Source: Magicicada septendecula
Taxonomy: Eukaryota; Arthropoda; Insecta; Hemiptera; Cicadidae
Reading direction: 5' to 3'
NCBI GenBank assembly: GCA_034769895.1
Contig: CM068372.1
Location: 238,972,343 to 239,036,342, forward strand
DNA length: 64,000 nucleotides
The notes under the pieces: model-generated
Told to the model about the DNA's origin: nothing
The model's input: the letters and a program-made list of their open reading frames with translations, nothing else
Database searches by the model: none
In this document: one piece after another, positions 45,788 to 54,818 of the stretch
Position numbering within the stretch: position 1 is the stretch's first letter
Layout of the letters: every line of letters begins with the position of its first letter
Translations under genes and position numbers: made by a program

Positions 45788-47029
45788 TTAATTTTGTCTG
45801 CGCACCGTGTTGGACAGCGGAGTGTAGACGTTGAGCGAATCGTGCAGTATCAAGCAGTAGGCCGCGGTCTGAGGGGGGAAATTGGTCGATGACTCGAATT
45901 CTAATCTGGCGTCGACCGGTGACGACTTGAGCGACTCGCCCTGTCTGCTACAATCGAAGACGAATAGCGGTGCTTTCGTTATGAACTCGGTCGGTGCTAG
46001 AAGTACGATGGGTTGAGTTCTATGATAGTACGATTTTTGAAATCTTGTATACATGTCGTACAGCAGAGCGTAACGTCCATTATCGATATCCAGGTTCAGG
46101 TTATCGTACGGGTAGTATTTGTCGTTCAGAAAGAGTCTTGCGTTGGTCACCTTGCAGTGATCGAATTCGTCCGCGTGTTTCTTCAGATCGTTCTTTCTAG
46201 CGGTCTGGAACGTGAGTATCACGTACCGCGGTTTCTCCAGTTGTGTCGTTGTTTTTACCGTCCAAGTCTGTCTGTCAGTTGAAGGTAAAGCCGGGTACTC
46301 TTGGAGTTCCCAACTGCGAAACGGTAAGAAAAGCGGTAAATCCTTGCGTACGATATCCAACAGCCGTATCCGTACTTCGTTGTTCACGTACACGAACGGA
46401 ATCATCCAAGAGATTTTGGTCAGTTCTATATCGGCATTAGCTGACGTATCCGTGGACGAGAACAGTGCGTTAACGTCAGTGGAAGTGCGCAACAGTATCA
46501 GTTCCTGTTTCATGTTTAATATGACGTGCGTGAAATCCTCAGCGAATCCCATCAGCATCCTTAATGGTATGCAAAAGTTGAATTCACCGTTTTTACCGGA
46601 AGGTGTTAGCTCGTTAGCCGTGGGGGCAACCCAACCGGCGTTTTTCATCGAAACCACGTCATGCATACCAACGGATAGCATGGTTTTAATAGTGGATGCG
46701 ATGCCAACGCTCTTGGTACGATCCACTTCCACACCGGCCAGTTCGTATCGGATTTCTTCGAAGAGAAATGCGATCGCGTTGTTGACCATTTTCACGTTCA
46801 CAGTATCGGTGCTGTCGGTCTTCTTGCTCAACTTGCCTTCAACGTACAGGAAACTTTCCATCGGTAAAGTGAAGACTTCCTGTTGCAGGATAGGTATACG
46901 TATCTCATCGTTATTTCCGTATCGGGACGTCGACGCGTATGGTGCATGAGGATGATATTCGTAATGTGTTATGTTGTCTTCAAAAAACGGTCGTCGTTCG
47001 ACCGATAAGACGATACCACTGTCCGCCAT
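45788..47029 (-). CDS. MCP: Major capsid protein (double jelly-roll hexon)
   Basis: 413 residues, intact, ATG 47029. Recognised as the Polinton/adintovirus major capsid protein by its N-terminal block with IRIPILQQEVFTLPMESFLY and EGKLSK, FEEIRYELAGVEVDRTKSVG, the central NGEFNFCIPLRMLMGFAED, and the C-terminal aromatic strands. Trimers of this double jelly-roll fold form the hexons of an icosahedral shell. Only 1 bp separates it from the upstream 62-residue gene, so the capsid cluster is likely co-transcribed. Intact length and ATG start support function. Confidence 0.92.
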   Translation of the reverse strand: MADSGIVLSVERRPFFEDNITHYEYHPHAPYASTSRYGNNDEIRIPILQQEVFTLPMESFLYVEGKLSKKTDSTDTVNVKMVNNAIAFLFEEIRYELAGVEVDRTKSVGIASTIKTMLSVGMHDVVSMKNAGWVAPTANELTPSGKNGEFNFCIPLRMLMGFAEDFTHVILNMKQELILLRTSTDVNALFSSTDTSANADIELTKISWMIPFVYVNNEVRIRLLDIVRKDLPLFLPFRSWELQEYPALPSTDRQTWTVKTTTQLEKPRYVILTFQTARKNDLKKHADEFDHCKVTNARLFLNDKYYPYDNLNLDIDNGRYALLYDMYTRFQKSYYHRTQPIVLLAPTEFITKAPLFVFDCSRQGESLKSSPVDARLEFESSTNFPPQTAAYCLILHDSLNVYTPLSNTVRRQN

Positions 47030-47030
47030 A

Positions 47031-47219
47031 TTACTTGTTTTTCTTGAGTTTGAATCCTTGTGAAATCAGGTAGCGTCGGTTAGCCGTTGTTAATCGCGTC
47101 AACGACGTACGTCTACTGATACTCTGTCCAAAAGTGTCGTCCACTTTTATCTTGTGTGTACCACCGCTCTTCGTCACCGATGCTGTAGGTAAAGCGGTAT
47201 CGTTGAAATAAAATCCCAT
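47031..47219 (-). CDS. Small basic protein between capsid genes
   Basis: 62 residues, ATG 47219, basic C-terminus (NRRYLISQGFKLKKNK). Small proteins ending in an NR.FL...GLKL-type tail commonly sit between major and minor capsid genes in Mavericks. Role unknown; a cement or core role is a guess. Confidence 0.55.
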   Translation of the reverse strand: MGFYFNDTALPTASVTKSGGTHKIKVDDTFGQSISRRTSLTRLTTANRRYLISQGFKLKKNK

Positions 47220-47224
47220 GATTA

Positions 47225-47971
47225 CTACGCGCGTTTCAAATGTATACGCGCGGTGATAACTTCGTCACGAAAATTCACAATATCACCGTCCTGATCGTGT
47301 ACGGACACTGTAACGTTACACAAGTGTAGTATGTTAAGCGGAAGATAAATGACGTTGGCAGGCGTTTCGACTATCTTGAATCCAGGCTCGACAGTCGGGT
47401 AGAACGAGTGCAGTATATGGTCGTTTCGTCCCGCCTTGTATGAACCTTGTACGACGTTACACCTTATCTCCAAAACGTTCACTTTGTTAATGTTTACTGG
47501 TGTGCCCGACGTGTGTAATATATACGCTTTTAACTTGCGGTTCTTGGAAAAACCCAACATGGTACCGATTCCGTGTTCTGTACGCTCGAAATCGATCTCG
47601 TATGAGCAATAAAGTTCACATTTTAACGTGTTGTTGTTAGGGCGTAGAGTAAATTTCGGGTCTGATAGCTCTTTCTTCAGGTACGTTTCGATATCACTGA
47701 TTTCGTACGCACCGGTCGGTATTTTGATGAGTTCTAGCGTTTTACGTAAACCCTTTAGTACAGGAAAGACGTTGTTTCTTCCGCTTTCCACGTTCGGTAT
47801 AGAGTTGTACGTGGTAAAGTCCAGCAGTCCTGCATACCATTCACAGTCCGTCAGTTCGAGCGGTGGAAAAAAGTCACAAACCAGTGCGCTTGGATCCGTA
47901 CCCGTGACGGTGACCGTAAGCGAAGACATCTCGTCGTTTACTGATCGTTTGATGTCAAAAAATCCAAACAT
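47225..47971 (-). CDS. mCP: Minor capsid protein (penton, single jelly-roll)
   Basis: 248 residues from ATG 47971; an internal ATG at 47929 (MSSLTVTV) would avoid the 34-bp overlap with the protease gene and fits the family start better. Features are the N-terminal beta strands, ELTDCEWYAGLLDFTTYNSIPNV, the IPTGAYEISDIETYL block and GTMLGFSKNR, all typical of the Polinton penton protein that fills the vertices of the capsid. Intact. Confidence 0.88.
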   Translation of the reverse strand: MFGFFDIKRSVNDEMSSLTVTVTGTDPSALVCDFFPPLELTDCEWYAGLLDFTTYNSIPNVESGRNNVFPVLKGLRKTLELIKIPTGAYEISDIETYLKKELSDPKFTLRPNNNTLKCELYCSYEIDFERTEHGIGTMLGFSKNRKLKAYILHTSGTPVNINKVNVLEIRCNVVQGSYKAGRNDHILHSFYPTVEPGFKIVETPANVIYLPLNILHLCNVTVSVHDQDGDIVNFRDEVITARIHLKRA

Positions 47972-48294
47972 AAATGTCCGCAGATGACCGTGTCCGGCGG
48001 TTGTTTACGCGCGTAATTGTAACGAACGTCGTTCACGTACGATCCAAAGTACCGTATTAGCTCGACGGGAGGGCGTAGATTGCCGAATCCATCAAAGTAC
48101 GTGACTCCGTCACCACGCTTCTTGTAGCATACCCAGTGCGTGCCCGGTCCGGTAGCGTCGTCCAGATTCACGATCGCGCTTTCGTTCTCCCACGGTGAGC
48201 GAGGAAGTGCGTCGCGCATGTACACGCCTCTGAAATGAGGTACGCGCAATCGTTTCGCGTACTCGTACAGATCTCCATCGGACAACGGGCGCAC
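47938..48294 (-). CDS. PRO: Adenain-like cysteine protease
   Basis: 118 residues as drawn. Catalytic set in adenovirus-protease order: His53 (GPGTHWVCY), Asp68 (YFDGFG), Gln98 as oxyanion residue, and Cys105 in VICGHLCLDF. It would mature the virion proteins. The frame begins with a GTG at 48292-48294 exactly where the family has its ATG; the first ATG in frame is 25 codons further in, past conserved sequence. Either a non-AUG start is used or the start codon has mutated. Overlaps the minor capsid gene by 34 bp if that starts at 47971. Confidence 0.85.
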   Translation of the reverse strand: MRPLSDGDLYEYAKRLRVPHFRGVYMRDALPRSPWENESAIVNLDDATGPGTHWVCYKKRGDGVTYFDGFGNLRPPVELIRYFGSYVNDVRYNYARKQPPDTVICGHLCLDFLTSNDQ

Positions 48295-48305
48295 AGGTAT
48301 TTCGA

Positions 48306-48895
48306 TTAGTTTTTTCGGTACGGACGAAGGTATAGTCCCGAAGCCCTTTTACCACCACCACCGGTCCGTCTTCGTCGTCCCGTCCCTGTCGTCCTCCTCC
48401 TTCTCTTGATTATCGTGCGCCGAATCGACTTGCGTCGACCGGTGCGACGACGCCTTTTACGCACACCACCACAGCATAGTCCGCTACCTAACGCCGATTT
48501 CGCTTTCATCGCTGCCGCTACGGCCGCCGCGTACGCTCTTTCGCTGATGCCTGACTTCAAAGCTTTCACACGTTCCCACGCCTTGCCGGCTAGCACACGA
48601 TCCGCTACGCGTCTTCGTTCGTTGTCCTTATACTTGGAGTAGGCGATATCGTGTTCGCGACAGGCTTCGTCCAACTCGTTGATTCCTCGATCACCACGAG
48701 CCAATCTCTCCTCTAGTTTCGTTCCGGGTCCGCAGAATCTGTAGCCGGGCAGATGTAGTTCCACAGGTAATACGTCCACCGCTCGATTGATCAGTGTAGG
48801 TACTGACTTTGTGACGAATGGTACCGCGCTTTTAACTTTTTTCCTATGAGACCACGCCCCTTTTTTTTATCAACACGACTACGAAGTTCGTACAT
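48306..48895 (-). CDS. PLA2-domain, Arg-rich virion protein, frame break near the start
   Basis: The main open frame has a parvovirus-type phospholipase A2 domain: Ca-binding YRFCGPGT and the catalytic His-Asp pair in DEACREHDIAYS. An Ala-rich helix and a strongly Arg/Lys-rich C-terminus with a GSGLCCGG break follow. Such proteins combine membrane disruption during entry with DNA-core packing. The frame has no ATG; an ATG at 48893-48895, 2 bp after the spike gene's stop, leads into it only if a single-base slip occurs at the A8 run 48861-48868. That is either a real lesion or a homopolymer sequencing error. Confidence 0.8.
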
Positions 48896-48897
48896 GT

Positions 48898-49827
48898 CTA
48901 TTGTTTCGCCTGCTGTCGATAAAGAGATCTCCAATCGTTCTCGTCCTTTTTGTCGAAGGACTTGTCAAGCTCGCTAATCAGTTTGCTCGTCTCCGCCTTG
49001 CTCGTGAGTAGTAACTCTGCCTCTTCGGCGCCGAGTGAAGTACGCGCTGCGTGCGTATGCAATTTATAGATATACGATACCACTTTCTCCCAACGGTGTT
49101 GGAACACTTTTGCGAGTTTGTACGTTTCGCTCTTCGCGTACCGCTTCGTGTCCTCCAATTGACGCACGTTCACAGCGTCTGTGGGCCGTGTGCCACCGTC
49201 ACCGACGTTCAGAATAGTCTTTCCTTGCGCGTTTAAATAAGAGTCGTTTACCGTTGTGATTGTATGCTGGTTCAAAAATTCCAAGTTTACAGCGTCTTTG
49301 TTGTTGACAGGCGACGCTAACTGCGTTATCCGCACGTTGCCGACCATTAGGTTAGAGTTCGTATCCTTCGGTATGATCTTTGCGTCTACATATACTTTGG
49401 TCGCAGCGTCTCGCACGAATCGGGTCTCTCAGAGACTGTATGCGATGGTCCCGCGCATCGATGACGGTGCCGTTCTTCTTGTTCGGTACCGTCGTGAAAC
49501 GCAAACACGTGTAGTCTACATACTGCTTGTTGACAGCATCCGTGAGATCGATGGGAGCGCCGACGTTGATGAGCTTACTACCTTTCACGTCTATTCTCGA
49601 GGAACCTTGCGTTGACGGATCGACGACCAGACAGTGGTCTTGCACGAACCGCAGTGGAACGGCATCGTTACCATCATGCGGTTCGCCCAAGTTGTGTATT
49701 TTTTCCCCGCTACATCGAAGTGTCCGTCCTCTGTCATCGCGATTCCGATATCCTCCCGCAGACTGCGTCGCGTCTCCCTTTGGACTCTGACGACGATCTG
49801 GTGTCTGCCGAACTTGTCAGCGCTCAT
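48898..49827 (-). pseudogene. Spike/fibre-like protein, two compensating frameshifts
   Basis: Likely ATG 49827 (MSADKFGRHQ). Three frame segments carry repeated head-type motifs: APIDLTDAVNKQYVD, SPVNNKDAVNLEFLN and RPTDAVNVRQLED, the NLG.P...DAVN..Y.D repeats of trimeric phage and adintovirus fibres. They end in a helical C-terminus. The frame shifts at the A6 run near 49,694-49,699 and back near 49,410-49,416. The gene sits between the metalloproteinase and PLA2 genes. Expected role is receptor attachment at the vertex. Broken as read; one of the breaks lies in a homopolymer. Confidence 0.7.
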
Positions 49828-50017
49828 CTCGTTAATGATGCGCGTCGACCATCGTACGCAGAATTTATACGTATTCACGTAATAAATCGATTAGTTTTGA
49901 TACGATCGTACTGTCTATACATTTTATTCCGACGACGGAGAGTCCGTCGGTATGTTTTCCTTTCACGATCGTGTTTAGAAATTCATCGTACACGTATACA
50001 CGTGCGTCTTTGAAGAA

Positions 50018-51403
50018 CTAAATCTTTCCGTCTGTATATCGAAACGCGCTATCAACGGCTTCAGGTAAGCCGACAAAGCGATCTTTAACGTATCCGTGTT
50101 TCTTGATCATGAACGAGCACTCGTCTATCTCACCGTAATACATATCGTTATACAGCAGAAATGTACGTCCTGTGTAGGTGTGTATCGCAGCGTTTATTTT
50201 TGTCAGCGTGCGAACACCGAGAGTCGTGATCGCTTTTGGATACCCGTTCACCGGCTGTAGACTGTGTATATCGAACATGTACACGTATCCGTCTATGAAG
50301 AGCACCACTTCTTCGGAGCGCGGTCTCTGGTACATCGCCGAAACTTTGGTGAACGTTAACGGTAAGAACGTCAACCAATCCGTCAACAGAAGCGGACTCC
50401 CACCACCACCCAGACGCTTCGACTCGAGGTCCATTGTCCACAAAAAGTTATCGTGCATTATATATACGTGTCTGTTGATTATTAAAAATCGATTAATATT
50501 CTTTAGTCGACATAAATCCGTCGTCGTCCGGACGGTGTCGTTCGTCATCGACCTCGTCGTCGTCGTCGTCGTCGCCATAGCGATCGACGGCTTCCCGTAC
50601 AAGTGCTGAATGCCTCTTATATCGTCGTCTCTCAGGTCGAACGGTCCATCCGAGCGCGGTACGTAGAAAGGGTACATGATCGATTCTTTCTCGAGGGAAT
50701 GAGCCAGTCCTAACGCGTGTCCGATCTCGTGCGTCAGCACCTGTAGAAAACTGGTCTGATCGTCCGGTATTTCGGTTGCGTTCGTATAATTCCACGATTC
50801 GTAGTAGTCCAGATGTATTTCGGAAGTGTTGTAAGGTAGATCGGGCGGGTAGTAAGCGTGTGCGAGTATGCCTCCCCGTCCGTCCAAATCGTACCCACAG
50901 ATCGTACACTTGGAGGTCAGACACCTGTGTTTAAAATATCTCAAAGCGATGGCTATGTCCACATTTATGTCGTTGGGTCGATATTCGAATTCCAAATTTG
51001 GATGTTTCCGCCATATAGCGAACGCTTGTCGTGTCGCTTTTATAGCGTCAGCGGTACCGTGAACGAATCGCCACGACAGTCGTCTCTTGGTCCAAGGCGT
51101 TCGTAAGGTGTACGACGCAAAATCTTTGTTACCACATCTCCGCGCCTGCATCAGATTCATCGTTTCGTTGTTCAATTCTCCGTTTACGGTTAAATTGTAA
51201 TTCTCTTGAAACGTCCGCAGGTAGGACGTAATAACGCTGCCGTCGACGGTGGCGTTGTCTGTGTCTTGTAAACTATCGTCGGGCACATATCCGTAACGCG
51301 TCAAGTAATCGATAGCGAAGTCTATATCGTTCGCGTTATTACTCTCGAAGGACGATGCGACGACTCTCGTGGACGCGATAATAAACACTAGCGTGGTATA
51401 CAT
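50018..51403 (-). CDS. MMP: Secreted matrix metalloproteinase, captured host-type gene
   Basis: 461 residues, ATG 51403, intronless. Signal peptide (residues 1-17); peptidoglycan-binding-like propeptide; cysteine switch ARRCGNKD with Cys90; catalytic domain with the zinc site HEIGHALGLAHS (His225, Glu226, His229, His235) and Met-turn Met243; Thr-rich hinge; hemopexin-type repeats from about 300. The frame stops at TAG 50018-50020 in the last hemopexin blade, and the same frame stays open with hemopexin-like sequence for 50 more codons, to TAA 49865-49867. Arthropod MMPs cut basement membrane; a viral copy could aid spread through tissue. The catalytic half looks complete. Confidence 0.88.
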   Translation of the reverse strand: MYTTLVFIIASTRVVASSFESNNANDIDFAIDYLTRYGYVPDDSLQDTDNATVDGSVITSYLRTFQENYNLTVNGELNNETMNLMQARRCGNKDFASYTLRTPWTKRRLSWRFVHGTADAIKATRQAFAIWRKHPNLEFEYRPNDINVDIAIALRYFKHRCLTSKCTICGYDLDGRGGILAHAYYPPDLPYNTSEIHLDYYESWNYTNATEIPDDQTSFLQVLTHEIGHALGLAHSLEKESIMYPFYVPRSDGPFDLRDDDIRGIQHLYGKPSIAMATTTTTTRSMTNDTVRTTTDLCRLKNINRFLIINRHVYIMHDNFLWTMDLESKRLGGGGSPLLLTDWLTFLPLTFTKVSAMYQRPRSEEVVLFIDGYVYMFDIHSLQPVNGYPKAITTLGVRTLTKINAAIHTYTGRTFLLYNDMYYGEIDECSFMIKKHGYVKDRFVGLPEAVDSAFRYTDGKI

Positions 51404-51462
51404 GTGTGAATCGTGTCTCGATGCTGTTGCTAATGACGGTAGTCGTCGTATACCCGTCTAAT

Positions 51463-52512
51463 TTATACGATGATGTCAGCTTCACGTAGTTCTTCTACTA
51501 TTGAAACGATTTCGTTCGTGTGCCCACCGTTTCCAGCGCGCTGTGACGCTATCAACACTCGCAATCTGTCCACCAGTTCATTCGGATCGTCCCAGTGCAC
51601 GTAATCGATTTTGTCTTTTTTTTTCGACGCTACCATATACGTTCTGCCGGTATTATACCCGTGTCCTGTACGTTTCGGTGGGAACAGCTTTGATATTATC
51701 CGTTTATACTTTACACCTCTGTTCGCCTTTACCTGAGCGTTCGCTAAATAATAATGCTTGTGCGCGTTGGTGGCGCGTAGTATATCTTTGTACGCCTTCA
51801 TATCCGTCTCGTTGTAAATGTTTTCGTTAGGGTCCTTCATGAACACGAGTTCGTATAGACCCGGTGTGCCTTTATATCGTTTACCGTTGATGAGGATCGT
51901 ATCGTCCGTTTCGATTTGAAACGGTGAATCACCGATCATCCATTTTTCAGTTGTGTTTCTTACACCGTATGTATAGTCCATCAGACGATCACGTTCGGCC
52001 GACACGATCATGCGCATGTACTTGTTCGCTAACGATGCGCTGTCGTATTTGGACAGAAAATATCTACGCGTTTCACGCCTTCCTTCTGGTGTGTCTAACA
52101 TTTTTTCGATGTTGAGACTAGGATCGTCCTCGTCGTCGTCGTCCTCGTCCGATGTTTCGGCTATCACGGGTGTTTTCAGGAAACGTGGTGTCGATCGGTG
52201 ACGGAGCGGTGTTTCTATATCGATCTTACTACTCGCGCCCATCAGATCCTCCTCTTCCACCGCCTCCTCCTCCTCCTCCTCCTCCTCCTCCTCACGCTTC
52301 ATCTTTTTCGTCGACTTTTCGTTTGTTGTTTTACGTTTTTTTTCAACCAACGCTTGCGAAATAGTTTGTAACGGTTCCAGTATCGGTTTGTAACTTTTGG
52401 ATAAAGTTGCTTCCTCTTCACGGATACCGTGTTTTAACGCACGGTATTTCTTCCGTATGTCATCGCTGATCGCGTCGATATCGTGGGCTAATCGTTTCTT
52501 CTTTTCGTCCAT
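51463..52512 (-). CDS. DUF8207-like coiled-coil Maverick protein
   Basis: ATG 52512 (MDEKKKRLAHDID); the frame is open 24 codons further upstream without ATG. N-terminal coiled coil, Lys-rich then a 10-Glu run, an acidic middle (SDEDDDDEDD), and a conserved C-terminal domain with GTPGLYELVFMKDP and YKDILRATNAHKHYY. I know this C-terminal block from conserved Maverick proteins annotated DUF8207. Function unknown; position before the ATPase is the usual one. Confidence 0.75.
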   Translation of the reverse strand: MDEKKKRLAHDIDAISDDIRKKYRALKHGIREEEATLSKSYKPILEPLQTISQALVEKKRKTTNEKSTKKMKREEEEEEEEEEAVEEEDLMGASSKIDIETPLRHRSTPRFLKTPVIAETSDEDDDDEDDPSLNIEKMLDTPEGRRETRRYFLSKYDSASLANKYMRMIVSAERDRLMDYTYGVRNTTEKWMIGDSPFQIETDDTILINGKRYKGTPGLYELVFMKDPNENIYNETDMKAYKDILRATNAHKHYYLANAQVKANRGVKYKRIISKLFPPKRTGHGYNTGRTYMVASKKKDKIDYVHWDDPNELVDRLRVLIASQRAGNGGHTNEIVSIVEELREADIIV

Positions 52513-52603
52513 CTCGATAAACGTCGGTACGTCGACTAACGTTGCTGACAGCGGGACACTTGTATTTACCCGTACGCTCGACAATTTTTTTGGTGAACAG
52601 CTG

Positions 52604-53335
52604 TTAATCGTTAGACGTGACTACTATGAAACGATCGAAACCAGCTCTGTACCTACCGATGTCGATAGAAGAATCCTTGTCCACGACGAGAAACCCGTAA
52701 CGATCTTTCCACGCTTCAGCGCACACGTTTTTAAACGTGTCGTATTTCATGTCCATGTTGACGTGATCGTTGTACACGTGCTTCAAGTTGAGATCGTCCT
52801 GTTTGAACAACACTATTAGATTGGCGTTGTCGCGTACCAACTGTTTCGGCACTTGGCTGTACGTCTGACACAGGTAAAACGTGTCCACTCCACTGTGTCG
52901 TCCCATAGCGAAATACTTGCGTATGTTGTGTTGTCTTTCACAAGACACATCGTCGAACATAATAATAGAATTGGGATCGACCTCGTCAGGAGGGGGTACC
53001 TCATCGTTATCGTTGTACGCGTGATAACCCATTCCTTCGTTGGAAAGTCGTGTCATCAGGGTTTCCAGCATCTGATATTTGGGTTGAAACAATGATTTAG
53101 AAAACACGTACAGGTTCGCGAATCTCAACCCGTTCACATCGAACAATAGGTTGAACATGACGTTAGTCTTTCCACACGCGGAAGGTCCGCAGATGATCGA
53201 ACGTACGGTATCGGGCAGAAGACGTCCGTGCTTACGTTTTTTTCTGCCACAACCACCGCCACCACCATCGCCACACAATTTCGAATAGTCCACGTCCTTT
53301 ATTTTTAGTCTGTGCGCTTGTTGTAATATTTTCAT
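52604..53335 (-). CDS. ATPase: Genome-packaging ATPase (FtsK/HerA type)
   Basis: 243 residues, ATG 53335, intact. Walker A GPSACGKTN at residues 50-58; Walker B SIIMFDDV at about 132-139; then the RHSGVDTFYLCQTYSQVP block containing the sensor Gln. A Gly/Lys-rich insert precedes the P-loop. It would pump the element's DNA into the capsid. Family membership is secure from motif order and size. Confidence 0.9.
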   Translation of the reverse strand: MKILQQAHRLKIKDVDYSKLCGDGGGGGCGRKKRKHGRLLPDTVRSIICGPSACGKTNVMFNLLFDVNGLRFANLYVFSKSLFQPKYQMLETLMTRLSNEGMGYHAYNDNDEVPPPDEVDPNSIIMFDDVSCERQHNIRKYFAMGRHSGVDTFYLCQTYSQVPKQLVRDNANLIVLFKQDDLNLKHVYNDHVNMDMKYDTFKNVCAEAWKDRYGFLVVDKDSSIDIGRYRAGFDRFIVVTSND

Positions 53336-53345
53336 TTTGTTCCGT

Positions 53346-53654
53346 CTAAAGTCTAGTTAATATTCGTACTATGTTAGTACAATCGACAGATATGTAACTG
53401 CACACACAAGTGTCAGGACCCGTTTCACAGTTCGGATCCGACCAAACACATTCTTTGTAGTGATCGAATCCGGTGCCTCTATGTACTATTTCGCTGAGTC
53501 GGAATCTCGTCACACGATTAGTAACCCGTTGCCAATACTCGTGTACTGTTAATATCCTGCGCATGCGCTCGATCTCGTTCTCGGGCGTGTTCACGACGTA
53601 CACATCGTAGCCAGGATGCGACATAACGTCTTTCACACCGTACACAGTGCGCAT
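53346..53654 (-). CDS. Small Cys-rich protein, not recognised
   Basis: 102 residues from ATG 53654, between ATPase and integrase genes, 10 bp from the ATPase start. Sequence features: VYGVKDVMSHPGYDVYVVNTP then a C-terminal group of Cys residues (ECVW, NCET, TCVCSY, DCTN). It could be zinc- or disulphide-stabilised. I recognise no family. Its position and the open frame in a compact cluster are the support. Confidence 0.45.
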   Translation of the reverse strand: MRTVYGVKDVMSHPGYDVYVVNTPENEIERMRRILTVHEYWQRVTNRVTRFRLSEIVHRGTGFDHYKECVWSDPNCETGPDTCVCSYISVDCTNIVRILTRL

Positions 53655-53710
53655 GTTGTCATCGTAACGCACCGACGCATACTGGTTCTATTCCGCAAGC
53701 CAATTCCTTG

Positions 53711-54673
53711 TTATAGCAAGTTCTTCTTGGGTATCCACGAATCGTGTTTACCATCGAATCCTAACCACCTGACTTTCACACGATCACCTTTACGTTGTAC
53801 GATCTTTTCTACCAAGTACACGTCACCAACGTTCGATTTACTGATTTCGTGTTCGTAAAAACCGTCTTTCAACACTTCTCCCGTATGATCCTTTAACGAA
53901 TAAGTGACGGGTACGCTGGCGGTACGTACCGTGTGAACATGGAATATCTCGTTCGTCCAGTTAGGCATATATACTTTGGCGAACGTCATTTTGTATTTGC
54001 TTATACGCACTCGATCGCCTACTTTGAACTTTGGTTGTTTATAGTCGATGCTTCTCGCTGTGTTCTTGTGAATCCGTCGTAGCACCGTGCGTTCGTTGGA
54101 TTCGTTCACCTGACATGGTTTCATTCCGATCGTTCTGTGCACGCTGTCGTTGTACACTCTGACCAGTTCCGGTAACATATCCAACCAACGGTAATGACCT
54201 TGTTCGCTGAACGCACGATACATATGAGTTTTCAACGTACGGTTGAAGCGTTCCACGATGGACGCCTTTTTCTCACTATACGTAGAATACAGTGTGACAC
54301 CATATCTCCTCAGCAACGTTTGTACGACGCTGTTGTAGTACTCTTTCCCGTTGTCCGTCTGAAGATATTTCATTTTATTAGCGCGCAGAATCGGTTCCAG
54401 AGCTCGTGCGACCTCTACACCCGTCTTTGTTTTTAACGGAACTGCGTACGCGTACTTGCTAAACGCGTTAATCATCGTCATGAGGTACTTGAATCCCTTG
54501 TTCACCTTCGCGTGCGGTATCATCTCTACCAGTTCCGCTTGGTACAAGTCGTGAAGTCCCTTCAACTCGACCGCTCGTCTCGGAAAATTCCGTCTTACTG
54601 GTCTGTGCAACTCCGACGCAATAGTCTTGCGAACGGTCTGCTGTACGTTCTTCGCTCGTTGTTTCATTCTCAT
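53711..54673 (-). CDS. INT: Retrovirus-like integrase with chromodomain
   Basis: ATG 54673; the frame is open upstream to about 54,780 with no ATG, and a conserved Cys/His N-terminus is not clearly present. RVE core: YQAELVEM, LQTDNGKEY and KKASIVERFNRTLK, then an SH3-like segment (FKVGDRVRISK) and a C-terminal chromodomain (YLVEKIVQRKGDRVKVRWLGFDG). The second Asp and the Glu are in place, 34 residues apart, but the first acidic residue is Glu (codon 54533-54535) where the family has Asp (WQADLV). The enzyme would insert the element, with the 6-bp duplication seen. Confidence 0.88.
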   Translation of the reverse strand: MRMKQRAKNVQQTVRKTIASELHRPVRRNFPRRAVELKGLHDLYQAELVEMIPHAKVNKGFKYLMTMINAFSKYAYAVPLKTKTGVEVARALEPILRANKMKYLQTDNGKEYYNSVVQTLLRRYGVTLYSTYSEKKASIVERFNRTLKTHMYRAFSEQGHYRWLDMLPELVRVYNDSVHRTIGMKPCQVNESNERTVLRRIHKNTARSIDYKQPKFKVGDRVRISKYKMTFAKVYMPNWTNEIFHVHTVRTASVPVTYSLKDHTGEVLKDGFYEHEISKSNVGDVYLVEKIVQRKGDRVKVRWLGFDGKHDSWIPKKNLL

Positions 54674-54818
54674 GTCGTCGCGTTGCAAACCGTGATTCAC
54701 AATACGCTGGCACGTCGTAAACCGTCCGCTCTGTGCTGAACGTAACTCTCGTTGGTACCGTTCTGGTACGACTGCCTTCCATCACATGACTGTCGCGACG
54801 CCACCACACCACACCCAA

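Noticed and set aside
46212..46949. 245-residue plus-strand frame opposite the major capsid gene
   Set aside because: Shadow of the capsid coding strand; Ser-rich antisense composition.
50018..51403. Metalloproteinase as a resident host gene
   Set aside because: It is intronless, lies within the Maverick between virion genes on the same strand, and has tight spacing.
51501..52364. Plus-strand frames opposite the DUF8207-like gene, including a poly-Ser and a poly-Pro run
   Set aside because: Antisense of Glu and Asp runs in the real gene.
54468..54818. 116-residue minus-strand frame overlapping the integrase N-terminus
   Set aside because: Different frame from the integrase core and no recognisable content; the integrase frame explains the region.
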